This document shows positions 44,449-53,802 of a DNA stretch of 64,000 bases, piece by piece. This DNA is from Acidobacteriota bacterium. GTDB lineage: Bacteria > Acidobacteriota > Blastocatellia > Pyrinomonadales > Pyrinomonadaceae. The stretch covers positions 124,001 through 188,000 of the forward strand of contig JAHBSK010000004.1 of assembly GCA_019639175.1 (NCBI GenBank), in the 5' to 3' direction. The notes under the pieces are model-generated. The model was not told where the DNA came from, ran no database searches, and saw only the letters and a list, made by a program, of their open reading frames with translations. Numbering within the stretch: position 1 is the stretch's first letter; each line of letters begins with the position of its first letter. The position numbers and the translations under genes are program-made.

Positions 44449-45441
44449 CTATTGGTCAGATTCCGCTCCGGGCCTTTTCCGCGCAACGAAACGATTGTCA
44501 TTAACCGTGCCGTCAGGCGTGTCCCCGCGTTTTAATGTCGGAGAGCTTTTTTTGGCAAGCCGTTTCCAGGCGATCGTCACCGATCCGTCGTCGTGCAGCC
44601 TGATGACCCTGAACGCGACAATGATATCAAGACGTTTATCAAAATCCAGTTCGTCATAAACAACCCCGTTAAATGAACGCAGCACAGTACCCTGATATGC
44701 CACGGCCCTGAGAGCATAGGTCATTTTCTCCACCGCATTCAGTTCCTGGCGATAATAAAACCCGCCGCGGTCAATTCCGGCCTGCAATTCACGTCCGGCC
44801 TCTCTGGCAGAAACAATATCGCGCGAAGGGACAAAATCGGTCAGGAATTTCATTCCGGGCGTTGAGATGCTGACCTTATCAATCTCTATGTCGCCAAGCC
44901 CCGTCAGTATGCCGTGCTGCATAACGCCGGCGACCTCGAACCCGCCGTCCCTGAAGCGAATATCAGCAACGCGGTCTATCGAATAGTCTCCTTTTCTGAA
45001 TGAAAAAAGCGAGCCGCTGCCGGGCATTGTGTATTTGAGGCATTTGGGATCGGCCGAAATAACATACGCAGAACTGCCGCAGTCACTGTTATCGACAAGG
45101 CGGACAATGCCCGTGTCCTTTTGTCTGAGAAAGTCTTTCAGGTCGTTTAGATCCTGCTTTTCCGGCTGAAGCGAGGCCTTTTCGTCCGTCGTTGCGTTAC
45201 GGTAAATGTCCTTGATATTCAAAAGAACCGCTCGCGGTATCGGCCTGGCCCTGGCGGTGCTGCGGCGAACCGCGTCCAGGCGGCCAAAGGCGTTGTCCAT
45301 CTCGCGCCTTTCCATCATCTGCCTTTGCCGTTCCACGTCCTGGTTCGGCGTTGGCTGAGGCGTCGGGGTCGCGCTTGGCGCGGTTTGAGCATTAACGCCT
45401 GCCGAAAAGATCAACAGCAACAGGATCAGCCATTTTGACAT
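44449..45441 (-). CDS. Secreted hypothetical protein
   Basis: The 330-residue protein has a signal peptide ending VNAQ, a Thr/Pro linker (PSATPTPQPTPN), then a helical and a beta-rich part with SAYVISADPKCLKYT and TYALRAVAYQGTVLRSFNGVVYDELDFDKR. I do not recognise a domain. It has a strong GGGAGGAG ribosome-binding site. Its position directly between gatB and the SDR gene suggests cotranscription rather than shared function. Confidence 0.75.
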   Translation of the reverse strand: MSKWLILLLLIFSAGVNAQTAPSATPTPQPTPNQDVERQRQMMERREMDNAFGRLDAVRRSTARARPIPRAVLLNIKDIYRNATTDEKASLQPEKQDLNDLKDFLRQKDTGIVRLVDNSDCGSSAYVISADPKCLKYTMPGSGSLFSFRKGDYSIDRVADIRFRDGGFEVAGVMQHGILTGLGDIEIDKVSISTPGMKFLTDFVPSRDIVSAREAGRELQAGIDRGGFYYRQELNAVEKMTYALRAVAYQGTVLRSFNGVVYDELDFDKRLDIIVAFRVIRLHDDGSVTIAWKRLAKKSSPTLKRGDTPDGTVNDNRFVARKRPGAESDQ

Positions 45442-45478
45442 TTTATCTCCTCCCTTTTTGCCTAATGCTTCTGACGCA

Positions 45479-46948
45479 TCACAGTTTGTCTTTTAGTATC
45501 TCATTTACCACCTTCGGGTTGGCTTTGCCTTGCGACGCTTTCATCACCTGGCCGACAAAAAAGCCGAAGAGTTTATCATTGCCGCCGCGATATCTTTCGA
45601 CCTGAGCGGCGTTGTTCGCAATTACCTCATCAACTATCTTTTCGATGGCGGAGCTGTCAGAGATCTGCTCAAAGCCCTTTTCGCTGATAACCTGTGCGGC
45701 GGGCTTTCCGCTTGCGAACATCTCAGCCAACACCTCTTTTGCCTGATTGTTGTTGATGCTGCCGCTTTCCAGAGTGTTCAGAAGTTCGGCCAGGTCTTCG
45801 GCAGACATCAGGCTTTCAGCGGCGGTCTTGCCCGCATTTTTGAGTTCCTTCGTAAATTCGCCCAGAACCCAGTTTGCCGAAAGACGCGGATCGGCAGTTA
45901 TCCGCGCCGTCGTTTCATAGAACGCGGCAAGGTCTTTATCAGACACGATCTGCGAGGCGTCAGCGAAATTCAGCCCATAGACCTCGATAAAGCGCTCGCG
46001 CATATTGTCCGGCAGTTCAGGCATCTGCATTTTCACCGATTCAATGAACTCGGCGGACAGCACAAGCGGCTGCAGGTCGGGTTCGGGGAAATAGCGGTAA
46101 TCGTGAGCATCTTCCTTTGAACGCATCACACGCGTTTCCTGTTTCTGTTCATCCCAGAGCCGCGTTTCCTGCTGAACACCCTCGCCGCTTTCGTGTGCCG
46201 CGACCTGCCTTTCCATCTCATACTCGATCGCCTTTTGCATAAAGCGGACGGAGTTGAGATTTTTCAGTTCGACCTTGTTGTTGAATTTCTCGTCGCCGAC
46301 GCGGCGGACGGAAACGTTTGCCTCGCAACGCAGATTTCCCTTTTCCATATCGGCGTCGCTGGCACCGACCCATTGCAGAACGCGGCGAACGTGATTGACA
46401 TAATCATACGCCTGCCACGATGTGCGAAAATCAGGCCCGGTCACGATCTCGCCCAGTGGCGTTCCGGCACGGTTAAGGTCAACGTAAGAATATTTATCGG
46501 TTTCGGGCAGGCCTTCGTGAACATTCTTTCCGGCGTCTTCCTCCAGATGCATCCGCTCGATATGAATGGTCATCGGCTTCCATTCGCGGGCGTGTCCGTG
46601 TTCGTCACGGTCGGCGGTCATAATGGTCAGCTTTCCGTTTGCCGAAAACGGCCTGTCGTATTGCGAGATCTGATAGCCTTTTGGCAGGTCGGGATAGAAA
46701 TAATTTTTGCGGGCAAAGATGGACGTTTCCTGCAATTCCAGCCCGAGCGCGAGAGCGGCACGGGCGCCGAGTTCGACGACGCGGCGATTCAGAACCGGCA
46801 ACGCTCCCGGCAGGCCCAGACAAACGGGACAAGTGTTGGAATTCGGTTCGCTGCCAAATTCTGCCCGACAGCCGCAAAAGATCTTTGTCTCGGTCGCAAG
46901 CTGTGTGTGTATTTCCATGCCGATAACGGCTTCCCAACCTTCTTTCAT
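45479..46948 (-). CDS. gatB: Aspartyl/glutamyl-tRNA amidotransferase subunit B
   Basis: The 489-residue protein begins VIGMEIHTQLATETKIFCGC and has YFYPDLPKGYQISQYD plus VDLNRAGTPLGEIVTGPD, all diagnostic of GatB. It also has DADMEKGNLRCEANVSVR. With GatA and GatC it converts mischarged Glu-tRNA(Gln) or Asp-tRNA(Asn) to the amide form; gatA and gatC are not in the window. The C-terminal YqeY-like helical domain is present (EILKDKL end). Confidence 0.97.
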   Translation of the reverse strand: MKEGWEAVIGMEIHTQLATETKIFCGCRAEFGSEPNSNTCPVCLGLPGALPVLNRRVVELGARAALALGLELQETSIFARKNYFYPDLPKGYQISQYDRPFSANGKLTIMTADRDEHGHAREWKPMTIHIERMHLEEDAGKNVHEGLPETDKYSYVDLNRAGTPLGEIVTGPDFRTSWQAYDYVNHVRRVLQWVGASDADMEKGNLRCEANVSVRRVGDEKFNNKVELKNLNSVRFMQKAIEYEMERQVAAHESGEGVQQETRLWDEQKQETRVMRSKEDAHDYRYFPEPDLQPLVLSAEFIESVKMQMPELPDNMRERFIEVYGLNFADASQIVSDKDLAAFYETTARITADPRLSANWVLGEFTKELKNAGKTAAESLMSAEDLAELLNTLESGSINNNQAKEVLAEMFASGKPAAQVISEKGFEQISDSSAIEKIVDEVIANNAAQVERYRGGNDKLFGFFVGQVMKASQGKANPKVVNEILKDKL

Positions 46949-47044
46949 AAGTATCCAATTTCAAAAACAAAAAATGCGCGGAGCGTATGATGTTCAATCA
47001 TAGTCCGCGCGTGTCAAAAACTCAATTTTGCTTATTTCCGACGC

Positions 47045-47554
47045 TTAACGCCGTGGCCGATGAGGACGAAAGGCCGGCCTTGGCGGCGGCTGCGGCAAAG
47101 GAACAGGATAAACGCCGACAGGTGTTGCCCTGTAACCCTGTATCGGATAGTTGTAACGCGGATAATAGCCGCGTCCGTATCGCCGGTTATAAGGCCCGGT
47201 GTAGAAAACGGATGCACCACCGTTGGAATACTGCGGAACAGGTGCGATCACGACCTGATCCTGAACCGGAGCTGAGTTGTTAGCAGCTTCTGTCTGTTCA
47301 CGATAGAGCCTTTCCGCACGCAGTCTTTCGGACAGGCGTTCACGGTCGAGCCGTTCTTTTTCCTGCTGTTTTTCCATTTCCTCAGGCGACGGAAAACCGA
47401 GCCTTTCGTAATTTTCACGCAGGTCTTTTTCGGCGGCGAGCCGCGCCTGGCGATATTTTTCCAGATCGAGGTTGGTGATGGTCTTTGTACTCTGGGCCGA
47501 TGCATTAACGGCCAAAAAGCCGACAGCGATCAATAAAAACACCGCATTTCTCAT
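47045..47554 (-). CDS. Small secreted Pro/Tyr/Arg-rich protein
   Basis: The start at 47554 gives a clean signal peptide (MRNAVFLLIAVGFLAVNASA) and follows a GAGGTG ribosome-binding site; the upstream extension has no signal. The 169-residue product has a charged coiled-coil-like part (EKQQEKERLDRERLSERL) and a C-terminal region rich in Pro, Tyr and Arg ending PPPRPAFRPHRPRR. Function unknown; a surface or periplasmic structural role is possible. Confidence 0.75.
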   Translation of the reverse strand: MRNAVFLLIAVGFLAVNASAQSTKTITNLDLEKYRQARLAAEKDLRENYERLGFPSPEEMEKQQEKERLDRERLSERLRAERLYREQTEAANNSAPVQDQVVIAPVPQYSNGGASVFYTGPYNRRYGRGYYPRYNYPIQGYRATPVGVYPVPLPQPPPRPAFRPHRPRR

Positions 47555-47727
47555 AATATTCACCTCGATAGTCATTATTATAACACGCCGAATACATTCG
47601 GCATTCACATATTTTGATGAAAAAACAGGCCGGAACGATGCGAACAAAGTCCCGGCCGCAAAATTTTAGTTGAAACAAAAGTCAGAAGAGTTTTGTGAAA
47701 ACCCGGCCGATGATTAGCTTGGTTTTC

Positions 47728-47817
47728 GAGTCTGCGGAGCAGATGACATAGCGTTAGCTACAGGTTTCGCTCTGTTCCACCTGTAGCTATTACTATCGCC
47801 GTCTGCTCCGCAGACTC
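47728..47817. repeat. Nested perfect inverted repeat
   Basis: Outer arms GAGTCTGCGGAGCAGA (47728-47743) and TCTGCTCCGCAGACTC (47802-47817) are perfect. Inner arms TAGCTACAGGT (47755-47765) and ACCTGTAGCTA (47779-47789) are also perfect, and the part between partly pairs. The 90 bases form one long hairpin. It lies in the 322-nt gap between the BtuB-like gene and the small secreted protein gene, which holds nothing else recognisable. Confidence 0.9.
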
Positions 47818-47876
47818 TTTACCTGTCATTCGACTCAATATTTGTGTCTGAGATATTCTATTTTTTTTAGAATCTT

Positions 47877-50222
47877 TCAGAAACTGAAATTCAGCCCGAT
47901 TCGGGAATTACGTCCCGGTGTGCGAAATCCGTTCTCGAAATACTCGTTATCGAACAGATTTTCCACCGTGCCGTAAAGCCGAAGCGAATAACGTTCAGAA
48001 GCAAAATTGAACGTATAGCCTGCGGTCAGATCGACACGGCGATTGCCGTCAAAGCGATAGAGATACGAACTGAATGTTGCGTTGCTGAAAATGGCACCGA
48101 GATAATCACTCGCAAGCAGGACATCGGCATTGATCCAAAATTGTTTATACCTCTGTGTTGCCGTCAGCGTGAACTGATGTTCGGGGATCGCCAGTAAACG
48201 GAAAACGCCGCTTCCCGCGACCTGCGGCTCACGCTGTTTGCTGTCTGTGTAGGTGTAAGAGGCAAAGATGTCGGTAGAAGATGTCGGACGAATATCGGCG
48301 CTGAATTCCCCGCCGCGCGCCTTGCCGCCTTCTGTATTCAAATACCCGCTCCAACGGCCGTGTTCGTCCGGTGAATCAAAATTTCCGTAACCGATAATGT
48401 CTCTCAGATGCGAATAAAAATACGTCGCCGAAAGACGCGCCCGGCCTTCAAAAAGGCTCTGTTCCACACCCGCATCAAAAACGAGGGAACGCTCCGGCTC
48501 AAGTTCAGGATCGCCAAGAGCTACAAATCCCGGAAGAGGCCACGTCGAATAATACGATCCGAAACGCTCGTACAGCGAAGGCACGCGATAGCCCGTGCCG
48601 ATATGAAAACGAAGTTTTGTGCCGGTCTCGAAAAGATATGACACGGCTCCGTCCAATGTCGAAGCGGCAGGCGGGCTGTTCAGCGTAAAGCTTGTGTATG
48701 GTGCATTTACATCGCTGAATTCCGGCCGTTTCAGATCGAACCACTGAACCCTGAAGCCTCCCGAAAGCTGCAGTCTTCCACCTAAAAGCCCGATCAGGTC
48801 CTGTGCAAAGAACGAATGGCTTGACTGGAACGCACGGGCGAGAAAATCCTCAAAACCGCCCGGTGTCAGTCCTTCGTTCTCATATCTTTCGTGTTCAAAT
48901 TCATACCCGATGCGAACAGTATGATACTTCGGCGTCCAGAGCAGACCGGCGTTTGCCGTGTGTATCGCGCCGCGATTGAACGTCGTTGATTCCGATTGCC
49001 AGCCGACGCCAAGCGGCCCCGCTTCGTCACGTCGGCGTGATGCAAGGCCGGAGTAATAACCGTTCAGGGTCAGGTCGTTCGTCAGCGATTGCGACACTGA
49101 AAACACACCGCTAAAGAAACGCGCCTTCTGAAAATTATCGGGGTCATTTACGTCCGCGACGAAATTCACGCCTTCGACAGCATTGATGATCGTCGTGTTG
49201 TCAGGCGGAAGCGTTCCGAGCGTGTCGGGGCTGGAATTCAGCCTGACGAACGCATCGGAAAAATAAAACCGTGCGGAAATGTTCGTGCGGTTGGTCGGTT
49301 TCAGGTCAAATCGCGGCTGGAAAGATGTGTTGTTCGCATTGTCCTCGCCGTCGATTCCCTTGGTGAAAGCAGTTCGCGAAAAGCCAATGTTCAGGCCGTA
49401 TTTTCCGTCATCAGAACCATAGCTCGTGACACTGCGAAAACGTCCGAAGCCGAGTTCGCCTACGTTTCCGGAAAGCTGTCCGTGCCAGCCTTTTCGTGCC
49501 GTCGGCGTAATGAAATTGACCGTTCCGCCGACCGCGTTCGTGCCGTACAGCGACGATCCGGTTCCGCGAAGCACCTCGACGCGGCTGACGCTCGACAGCG
49601 TAAAATCGCCCAAAAAGCTGGAGGCATCACCGTTTATCGCCGCCGCGTCGCGAAAACGCACACCGTCGATAAGAAGCGCCGTGTCCTGATTGCGAAGCCC
49701 GCGAGCCTTTACCGACGCAAACCTGCCAAAACCGCCAAGCTGCTGTATGCGAAAGCCGGGTATCGTCCGCAGGCTGTCTGCCAACGTGTAGTCGCCGCGG
49801 TCGCGCATCTCGCGTCCCGTGATGACATTGACCGTTTTTGCAACCTCGTCCAATGTCTGTTCGGTGTCAGCCGATATAGTGACGGTTTCGCTTATTGCGT
49901 TAGGTGTGCCAAATGTGATGTTTGCCGTAGTTTCGCGGCCCAAAACATGCGATACGGCCTGAACGACATCTGTTTGGCCCGGATATGAAACTCTGATCTG
50001 ATAATTTCCGGGAAGAATATTCTGAAACGTGTAAAGACCGCCGGCATCAGTTACCGCCGTTCGCGAAAACGAAGCATCGCGTGAAGATGTCAATGTGACC
50101 TCGGCTCCCGAAACCGGGCCGGAAGCCTCTGAAACCTTTCCGCTTATCGTTTGCGGATCGGCCTGGGCAAATACCGTTAAGCTCAGCAGCAATAACGCTG
50201 CCAGTAAATTTATTGTTCTCAT
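47877..50222 (-). CDS. btuB: TonB-dependent vitamin B12 receptor (BtuB-like)
   Basis: The start at 50222 gives a signal peptide ending LTVFAQADP. The 781-residue protein then has a carboxypeptidase-regulatory-like domain (ISGKVSEASGPVSGAEVTLTS), a plug domain with REMRDRGDYTLADSLRTIPG and EVLRGTGSSLYGTNAVGG, and a 22-strand-type barrel ending IGLNFSF. The cobalamin riboswitch upstream argues strongly for corrinoid transport. The extra N-terminal domain makes it longer than enterobacterial BtuB (about 600 residues). No btuCDF genes are adjacent. Confidence 0.9.
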   Translation of the reverse strand: MRTINLLAALLLLSLTVFAQADPQTISGKVSEASGPVSGAEVTLTSSRDASFSRTAVTDAGGLYTFQNILPGNYQIRVSYPGQTDVVQAVSHVLGRETTANITFGTPNAISETVTISADTEQTLDEVAKTVNVITGREMRDRGDYTLADSLRTIPGFRIQQLGGFGRFASVKARGLRNQDTALLIDGVRFRDAAAINGDASSFLGDFTLSSVSRVEVLRGTGSSLYGTNAVGGTVNFITPTARKGWHGQLSGNVGELGFGRFRSVTSYGSDDGKYGLNIGFSRTAFTKGIDGEDNANNTSFQPRFDLKPTNRTNISARFYFSDAFVRLNSSPDTLGTLPPDNTTIINAVEGVNFVADVNDPDNFQKARFFSGVFSVSQSLTNDLTLNGYYSGLASRRRDEAGPLGVGWQSESTTFNRGAIHTANAGLLWTPKYHTVRIGYEFEHERYENEGLTPGGFEDFLARAFQSSHSFFAQDLIGLLGGRLQLSGGFRVQWFDLKRPEFSDVNAPYTSFTLNSPPAASTLDGAVSYLFETGTKLRFHIGTGYRVPSLYERFGSYYSTWPLPGFVALGDPELEPERSLVFDAGVEQSLFEGRARLSATYFYSHLRDIIGYGNFDSPDEHGRWSGYLNTEGGKARGGEFSADIRPTSSTDIFASYTYTDSKQREPQVAGSGVFRLLAIPEHQFTLTATQRYKQFWINADVLLASDYLGAIFSNATFSSYLYRFDGNRRVDLTAGYTFNFASERYSLRLYGTVENLFDNEYFENGFRTPGRNSRIGLNFSF

Positions 50223-50261
50223 TTTTCCTACCTTTTCCGCCCACACGCGGAATGGTTCTTA

Positions 50262-50432
50262 ACCAGAACAAAACGGGCAAGTTCCCGACTTCACGGAAAA
50301 AGATGCCATGGACATCTTTTTCCGATCTCACGGTTGCGTGGGCAGCGCCGGAATTTCACCGGTCTTCCTTCCACCGTTCGTTCGACCAAGTTCGCATACA
50401 TCAGGCATTTGCCGTTGATGCGAACACTTCAA
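50262..50432 (-). ncRNA. Cobalamin riboswitch
   Basis: Read on the minus strand it has GGAAGACCGGTGAAATTCC, then GCGCTGCCCACGCAACCGTG, a peripheral hairpin CGGAAAAAGATG/CATCTTTTTCCG, and TGAAGTCGGGAACTTGCCCG. This order matches the conserved core of AdoCbl riboswitches. It lies directly upstream of the BtuB-like gene and should lower its expression when B12 is plentiful. A -10-like TACAAT is at 50442-50447. Confidence 0.93.
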
Positions 50433-50549
50433 AAACCTGAAATTGTATCACTTACTAAATGTTTATGCCCGTCAGCAGATCGAAATTGTCTGCTCAGTAG
50501 AGAGAGGTTGGATAGTGTTGACGCGATTTTCGAGAAAACTTATAGGAAT

Positions 50550-50577
50550 GGAGCGGCTATCAATGATGTGCCGCTCC
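50550..50577 (-). terminator. Hairpin after cphA
   Basis: Perfect arms GGAGCGGC (50550-50557) and GCCGCTCC (50570-50577) lie 21 nt after the cphA stop. There is no T-run on the minus strand, so it may be a factor-dependent terminator or an mRNA-stabilising hairpin. Confidence 0.45.
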
Positions 50578-50598
50578 AAAATTCGGTAAAGAACTACT

Positions 50599-53250
50599 TT
50601 AACCTGCTTCCGCCTGACGAGCCTCTTCCAACAGCCTGTCGCGTATCTCCTGCACATAGCCGATGTCCTCAGGGACGACGTCCGCAAGCGTGACAACGAG
50701 TTCGCCTTTGCGGCCGTATTTTATCGCGTGCTGGATGGCGTCGCGGCTTTCGGGAATGACGCGCACCTGCGGTTCTCTGCCGCTGGCGGCAATGCCCTCC
50801 TGTATCAGATCGGATATTTCCTTGGGATCGCGGCCGCGAAGGTAATGCCCGGTGCGAATAACGATCCGGTCAAAATTCTCTCCGGCGATCAGGCCCATTT
50901 CGCGGATGTCCTCATCACGGCGGTCGCCGGGAACGTTGATGACAACGGTGCGATATTTGTTCGGCAGCTTGCCGACAAATGATGAGAGACCACGGAATCC
51001 GGCAGGATTATGCGCATAATCCATCAGTACGGTCACTTGGCCTACCTCAATGAAATTCAACCTTCCCGGTGTCTGTGCCGTGCCGGCATTGAACGTTGTC
51101 AGGCCGACGCGGATGTCCTCGATCGTCACGCCGTGAACAAAACAGGCGAGCGTCGCCGCAAGCACGTTCTGGATCATGAACTCGGCACGTCCGCCGTAGG
51201 TCAGCGGAATATTCACGACCTTTTCGACGCGAACCTTCCACTTGCCCTTAAGAATGGTCACATAGCCGTTCTCGAACACGCACGAAACGCGCCCGCGTTC
51301 CGCCCGTCTCCTGATATTCGGATGATCCTCGTCCATCGAAAAACACACGACCCTTCCGTCAACCAGATCACGCATTTTGTAAACAAGTTCGTCCTCGGCG
51401 TTCAGCACTGCCCAGCCGTTCTTGCCGACGGCTCGCGGAACGACCGATTTCACGCGGGCAAGGTCTTCAAGCGTATTCACGTCCTTAAGCCCAAGATGGT
51501 CTGAGGCGACATTCAGCACAACGCCGATGTCGGCGTGGTCAAAGCCCAGCCCGGAACGTATGATGCCGCCGCGAGCCGTTTCAAGAACGGCAACATCGAC
51601 GGTCGGATCTTTCAGCACAAGCTGTGCCGAAACCGGCCCGGTGTTGTCGCCCTGCACTATCCGCTGGTTGCCGATATACGTGCCGTCCGTAGTGGTAAAA
51701 CCGACCGTGCGGCCAGAATTGCGCAGAATATGCGCGATCAGCCGCGTTGTAGTCGTTTTGCCGTTCGTTCCGGTGATGGCAAAGATGGGTATTCTCGCCG
51801 GAGTTCCGGTTGGGAAGAGCATATCGATAACGTGTTCGGCGACGTTGCGCCCGATGCCTTCACTTGGCGCAAGGTGCATCCTGAAGCCCGGAGCGGCGTT
51901 GACCTCGATTATGCCGCCGCCGTTCTCTCTGATCGGTTCGCTGACGTTCGGGGCCATTATGTCGATGCCCGCAACGTCAAGGCCGATGATCTTTGCGATC
52001 CGTTCAAAAAGAAATACGTTCTCGGGATGCACTTCGTCCGTAACATCTATCGCGGTGCCGCCTGTTGAGATATTGGCGGTGGTTTTCAGGAACAGCGTTT
52101 CGCCTTTCGGTAAAACGGTTTCGAGATCGTATCCTGCCTTGGCAACGCATCGCATGGTCTGGCTGTCAACCTCTATTTCGGTCAGGACATTTTCGTGGCC
52201 GTAGCCGCGACGCGGATCCTCATTTTCCTTTTCGATCAGTTCCTGTATCGACAGCTTTCCGTCGCCTACGACGTGCGCCGGAAGCCTTTTGGCGACGGCG
52301 ATCAGGCGATTATTGACGACCAGAGCGCGAAAGTCAGAACCGACGAGCATCTGTTCGACAATGACCCAGCGTGAGTATTCTTTTGCTTTTTCCCAGGCGA
52401 CCTTTGCCTCTTCCAGCGAATTTACGCCGATGGTCGCGCCTTTGCCATGATTGCCGTCCAGCGGTTTTATGACCACCGGATAGCCGACCCTTTCCAGCGT
52501 GTCCTCAAGGTCTTCCTCCAGGCGGATGCGGTAGCCTTTCGGAACCGGAACGCCCATGTCGCCGAGCAGTTCCTTGGTCGCGTGCTTGTTGCCGGCAATG
52601 TCCACGGCGATCATGTTCGTGTTGGCGGTGGTCGTCGCCTGAATACGTTTTTGATGAACGCCGTAACCAAGCTGAACCAGCGACTGGTCATTAAGGCGTA
52701 TGTAAGGAATGTCGCGGCCCAACGCTTCCTCGACCAGCGAACCGGTGGAAGGGCCGAAACGCACGTCCTGACGTATCTCGCGCATTGTTCGGATGTCATC
52801 CGCCAGTTCCGTCTTTATATCTTCGACCGGTGTGTCGCCCGCCAAAGCGCGAAACAACCTGACCGCAGCACGGGCGGCATAACGCCCGACCTCTTCTTCG
52901 TGATAGCTGAAAACGACATTGTAGATGCCGTGTTCGCCGGTCTCGCGCGTTCGGCCGTAACCGGTGTCCATTCCGGCGAGCGTTTGCAGTTCCAGAGCGA
53001 AATGCTCGATCACATGCCCGGCCCATGTTCCTTCCTGAACACGCCGCAGAAAACCGCCCTCTTCGCCGTAACTGCAACCATGTGTGAGCAAAGACGGAAG
53101 CACTTCGTTCATGCGGCCATAGAAACCTTCGATCTTGTCTGTCGGACGCTCTTCATAATCGCCTATGTCAAGACGCATTATGATCAACTTTTTCCAATAG
53201 CCGCTCCAATAGTTCGGCCCGCGAAGTGTTCGGATTTCCAGGATTTCCAT
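50599..53250 (-). CDS. cphA: Cyanophycin synthetase
   Basis: The 883-residue protein starts MEILEIRTLRGPNYWS, typical of CphA. It has an N-terminal specific domain, an ATP-grasp domain (about 200-470, GYPVVIKPLDGNHGKGA) and a Mur-ligase-like domain (about 475-883, AITGTNGKTTTTRLI). It polymerises aspartate backbone with arginine side chains into cyanophycin granules in the cytoplasm. An upstream in-frame stretch reads through 7-bp repeats and is not part of the gene. The ribosome-binding site is weak, perhaps because the four-helix cassette ends only 9 nt before the ATG. Confidence 0.96.
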   Translation of the reverse strand: MEILEIRTLRGPNYWSGYWKKLIIMRLDIGDYEERPTDKIEGFYGRMNEVLPSLLTHGCSYGEEGGFLRRVQEGTWAGHVIEHFALELQTLAGMDTGYGRTRETGEHGIYNVVFSYHEEEVGRYAARAAVRLFRALAGDTPVEDIKTELADDIRTMREIRQDVRFGPSTGSLVEEALGRDIPYIRLNDQSLVQLGYGVHQKRIQATTTANTNMIAVDIAGNKHATKELLGDMGVPVPKGYRIRLEEDLEDTLERVGYPVVIKPLDGNHGKGATIGVNSLEEAKVAWEKAKEYSRWVIVEQMLVGSDFRALVVNNRLIAVAKRLPAHVVGDGKLSIQELIEKENEDPRRGYGHENVLTEIEVDSQTMRCVAKAGYDLETVLPKGETLFLKTTANISTGGTAIDVTDEVHPENVFLFERIAKIIGLDVAGIDIMAPNVSEPIRENGGGIIEVNAAPGFRMHLAPSEGIGRNVAEHVIDMLFPTGTPARIPIFAITGTNGKTTTTRLIAHILRNSGRTVGFTTTDGTYIGNQRIVQGDNTGPVSAQLVLKDPTVDVAVLETARGGIIRSGLGFDHADIGVVLNVASDHLGLKDVNTLEDLARVKSVVPRAVGKNGWAVLNAEDELVYKMRDLVDGRVVCFSMDEDHPNIRRRAERGRVSCVFENGYVTILKGKWKVRVEKVVNIPLTYGGRAEFMIQNVLAATLACFVHGVTIEDIRVGLTTFNAGTAQTPGRLNFIEVGQVTVLMDYAHNPAGFRGLSSFVGKLPNKYRTVVINVPGDRRDEDIREMGLIAGENFDRIVIRTGHYLRGRDPKEISDLIQEGIAASGREPQVRVIPESRDAIQHAIKYGRKGELVVTLADVVPEDIGYVQEIRDRLLEEARQAEAG

Positions 53251-53259
53251 AACTCTACA

Positions 53260-53795
53260 TTCCAGATTCCAGATTCCAGATTCCAAATCTGAATTCAATT
53301 GAACTTGCGACCTCTAAGATCGGCCCGCTGAAGATAATTTCTAAAACCGGAGATTTGCCGGCTTGTAAGAATCAGTTTGTCCGAAAGAAGTCCAAATTCA
53401 TCGTCAGAGATATATTTTCGATGATGAGCAAATATAGCTTGTGAGCGTGCCTCTCCGCAAGACCCCTTAGCTATGGACAAAAAGTTGGCGAACTCTTTGT
53501 TGCCGTCTCTTTCGTATCCTTCCGCGATGTTGGAAAAGACCGATACGCCCGATCTTCTGATCTGATCGCGAAGAACAAAATCTCTGCTGAATTCACCGAC
53601 CGAAGTCAGGTCATATATCAGGTTGGCTGCGTCAAACGCCAGTTGCCAAACCTCCAGGTCTTCAAAACATTCGATCTTTGCCATATTTTCTCCTCCTATG
53701 TTTTCCGGATCTAGCTCATGATCCTTGTTATTCATCAAATTGAATGTATTGCAGATTCCGTTCAAAATCTGGAATCTGGAATTTGAAATCTGGAA
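53260..53795. repeat. Inverted arrays of a 7-bp word bracketing a four-helix-bundle gene
   Basis: Left array 53260-53287 is TTCCAGA three times plus TTCCAAA. Right array 53768-53795 is TCTGGAA, TCTGGAA, TTTGAAA, TCTGGAA, the reverse complement of the left word. The right array ends 7 nt from the cphB stop and the left array begins 9 nt from the cphA start, so the bracketed unit fills the whole cphB-cphA gap. The arrays could pair into a stem of about 28 bp enclosing the gene. Confidence 0.85.
53295..53684 (-). CDS. Four-helix-bundle protein (S23/IVP, TIGR02436 type)
   Basis: The 129-residue protein starts MAKIECFEDLEVWQLAFD and contains QIRRSGVSVFSNIAEGYERD and FLSIAKGSCGEARSQ, the consensus of the family found in 23S rRNA intervening sequences and related to Avd of diversity-generating retroelements. 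The start is fixed by AGGAGGAG six nt upstream. Here it sits between cphB and cphA, bracketed by inverted 7-bp arrays. No rRNA gene or reverse transcriptase is near. Its role is unknown. Confidence 0.9.
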   Translation of the reverse strand: MAKIECFEDLEVWQLAFDAANLIYDLTSVGEFSRDFVLRDQIRRSGVSVFSNIAEGYERDGNKEFANFLSIAKGSCGEARSQAIFAHHRKYISDDEFGLLSDKLILTSRQISGFRNYLQRADLRGRKFN

Positions 53796-53802
53796 TCCAA
53801 AA

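Noticed and set aside
53251..53298. N-terminal extension of cphA through the 7-bp repeats.
   Set aside because: The extension translates to repeat sequence with no match to CphA N-termini; MEILEIRTLRGPNYWS at 53250 is the typical start.
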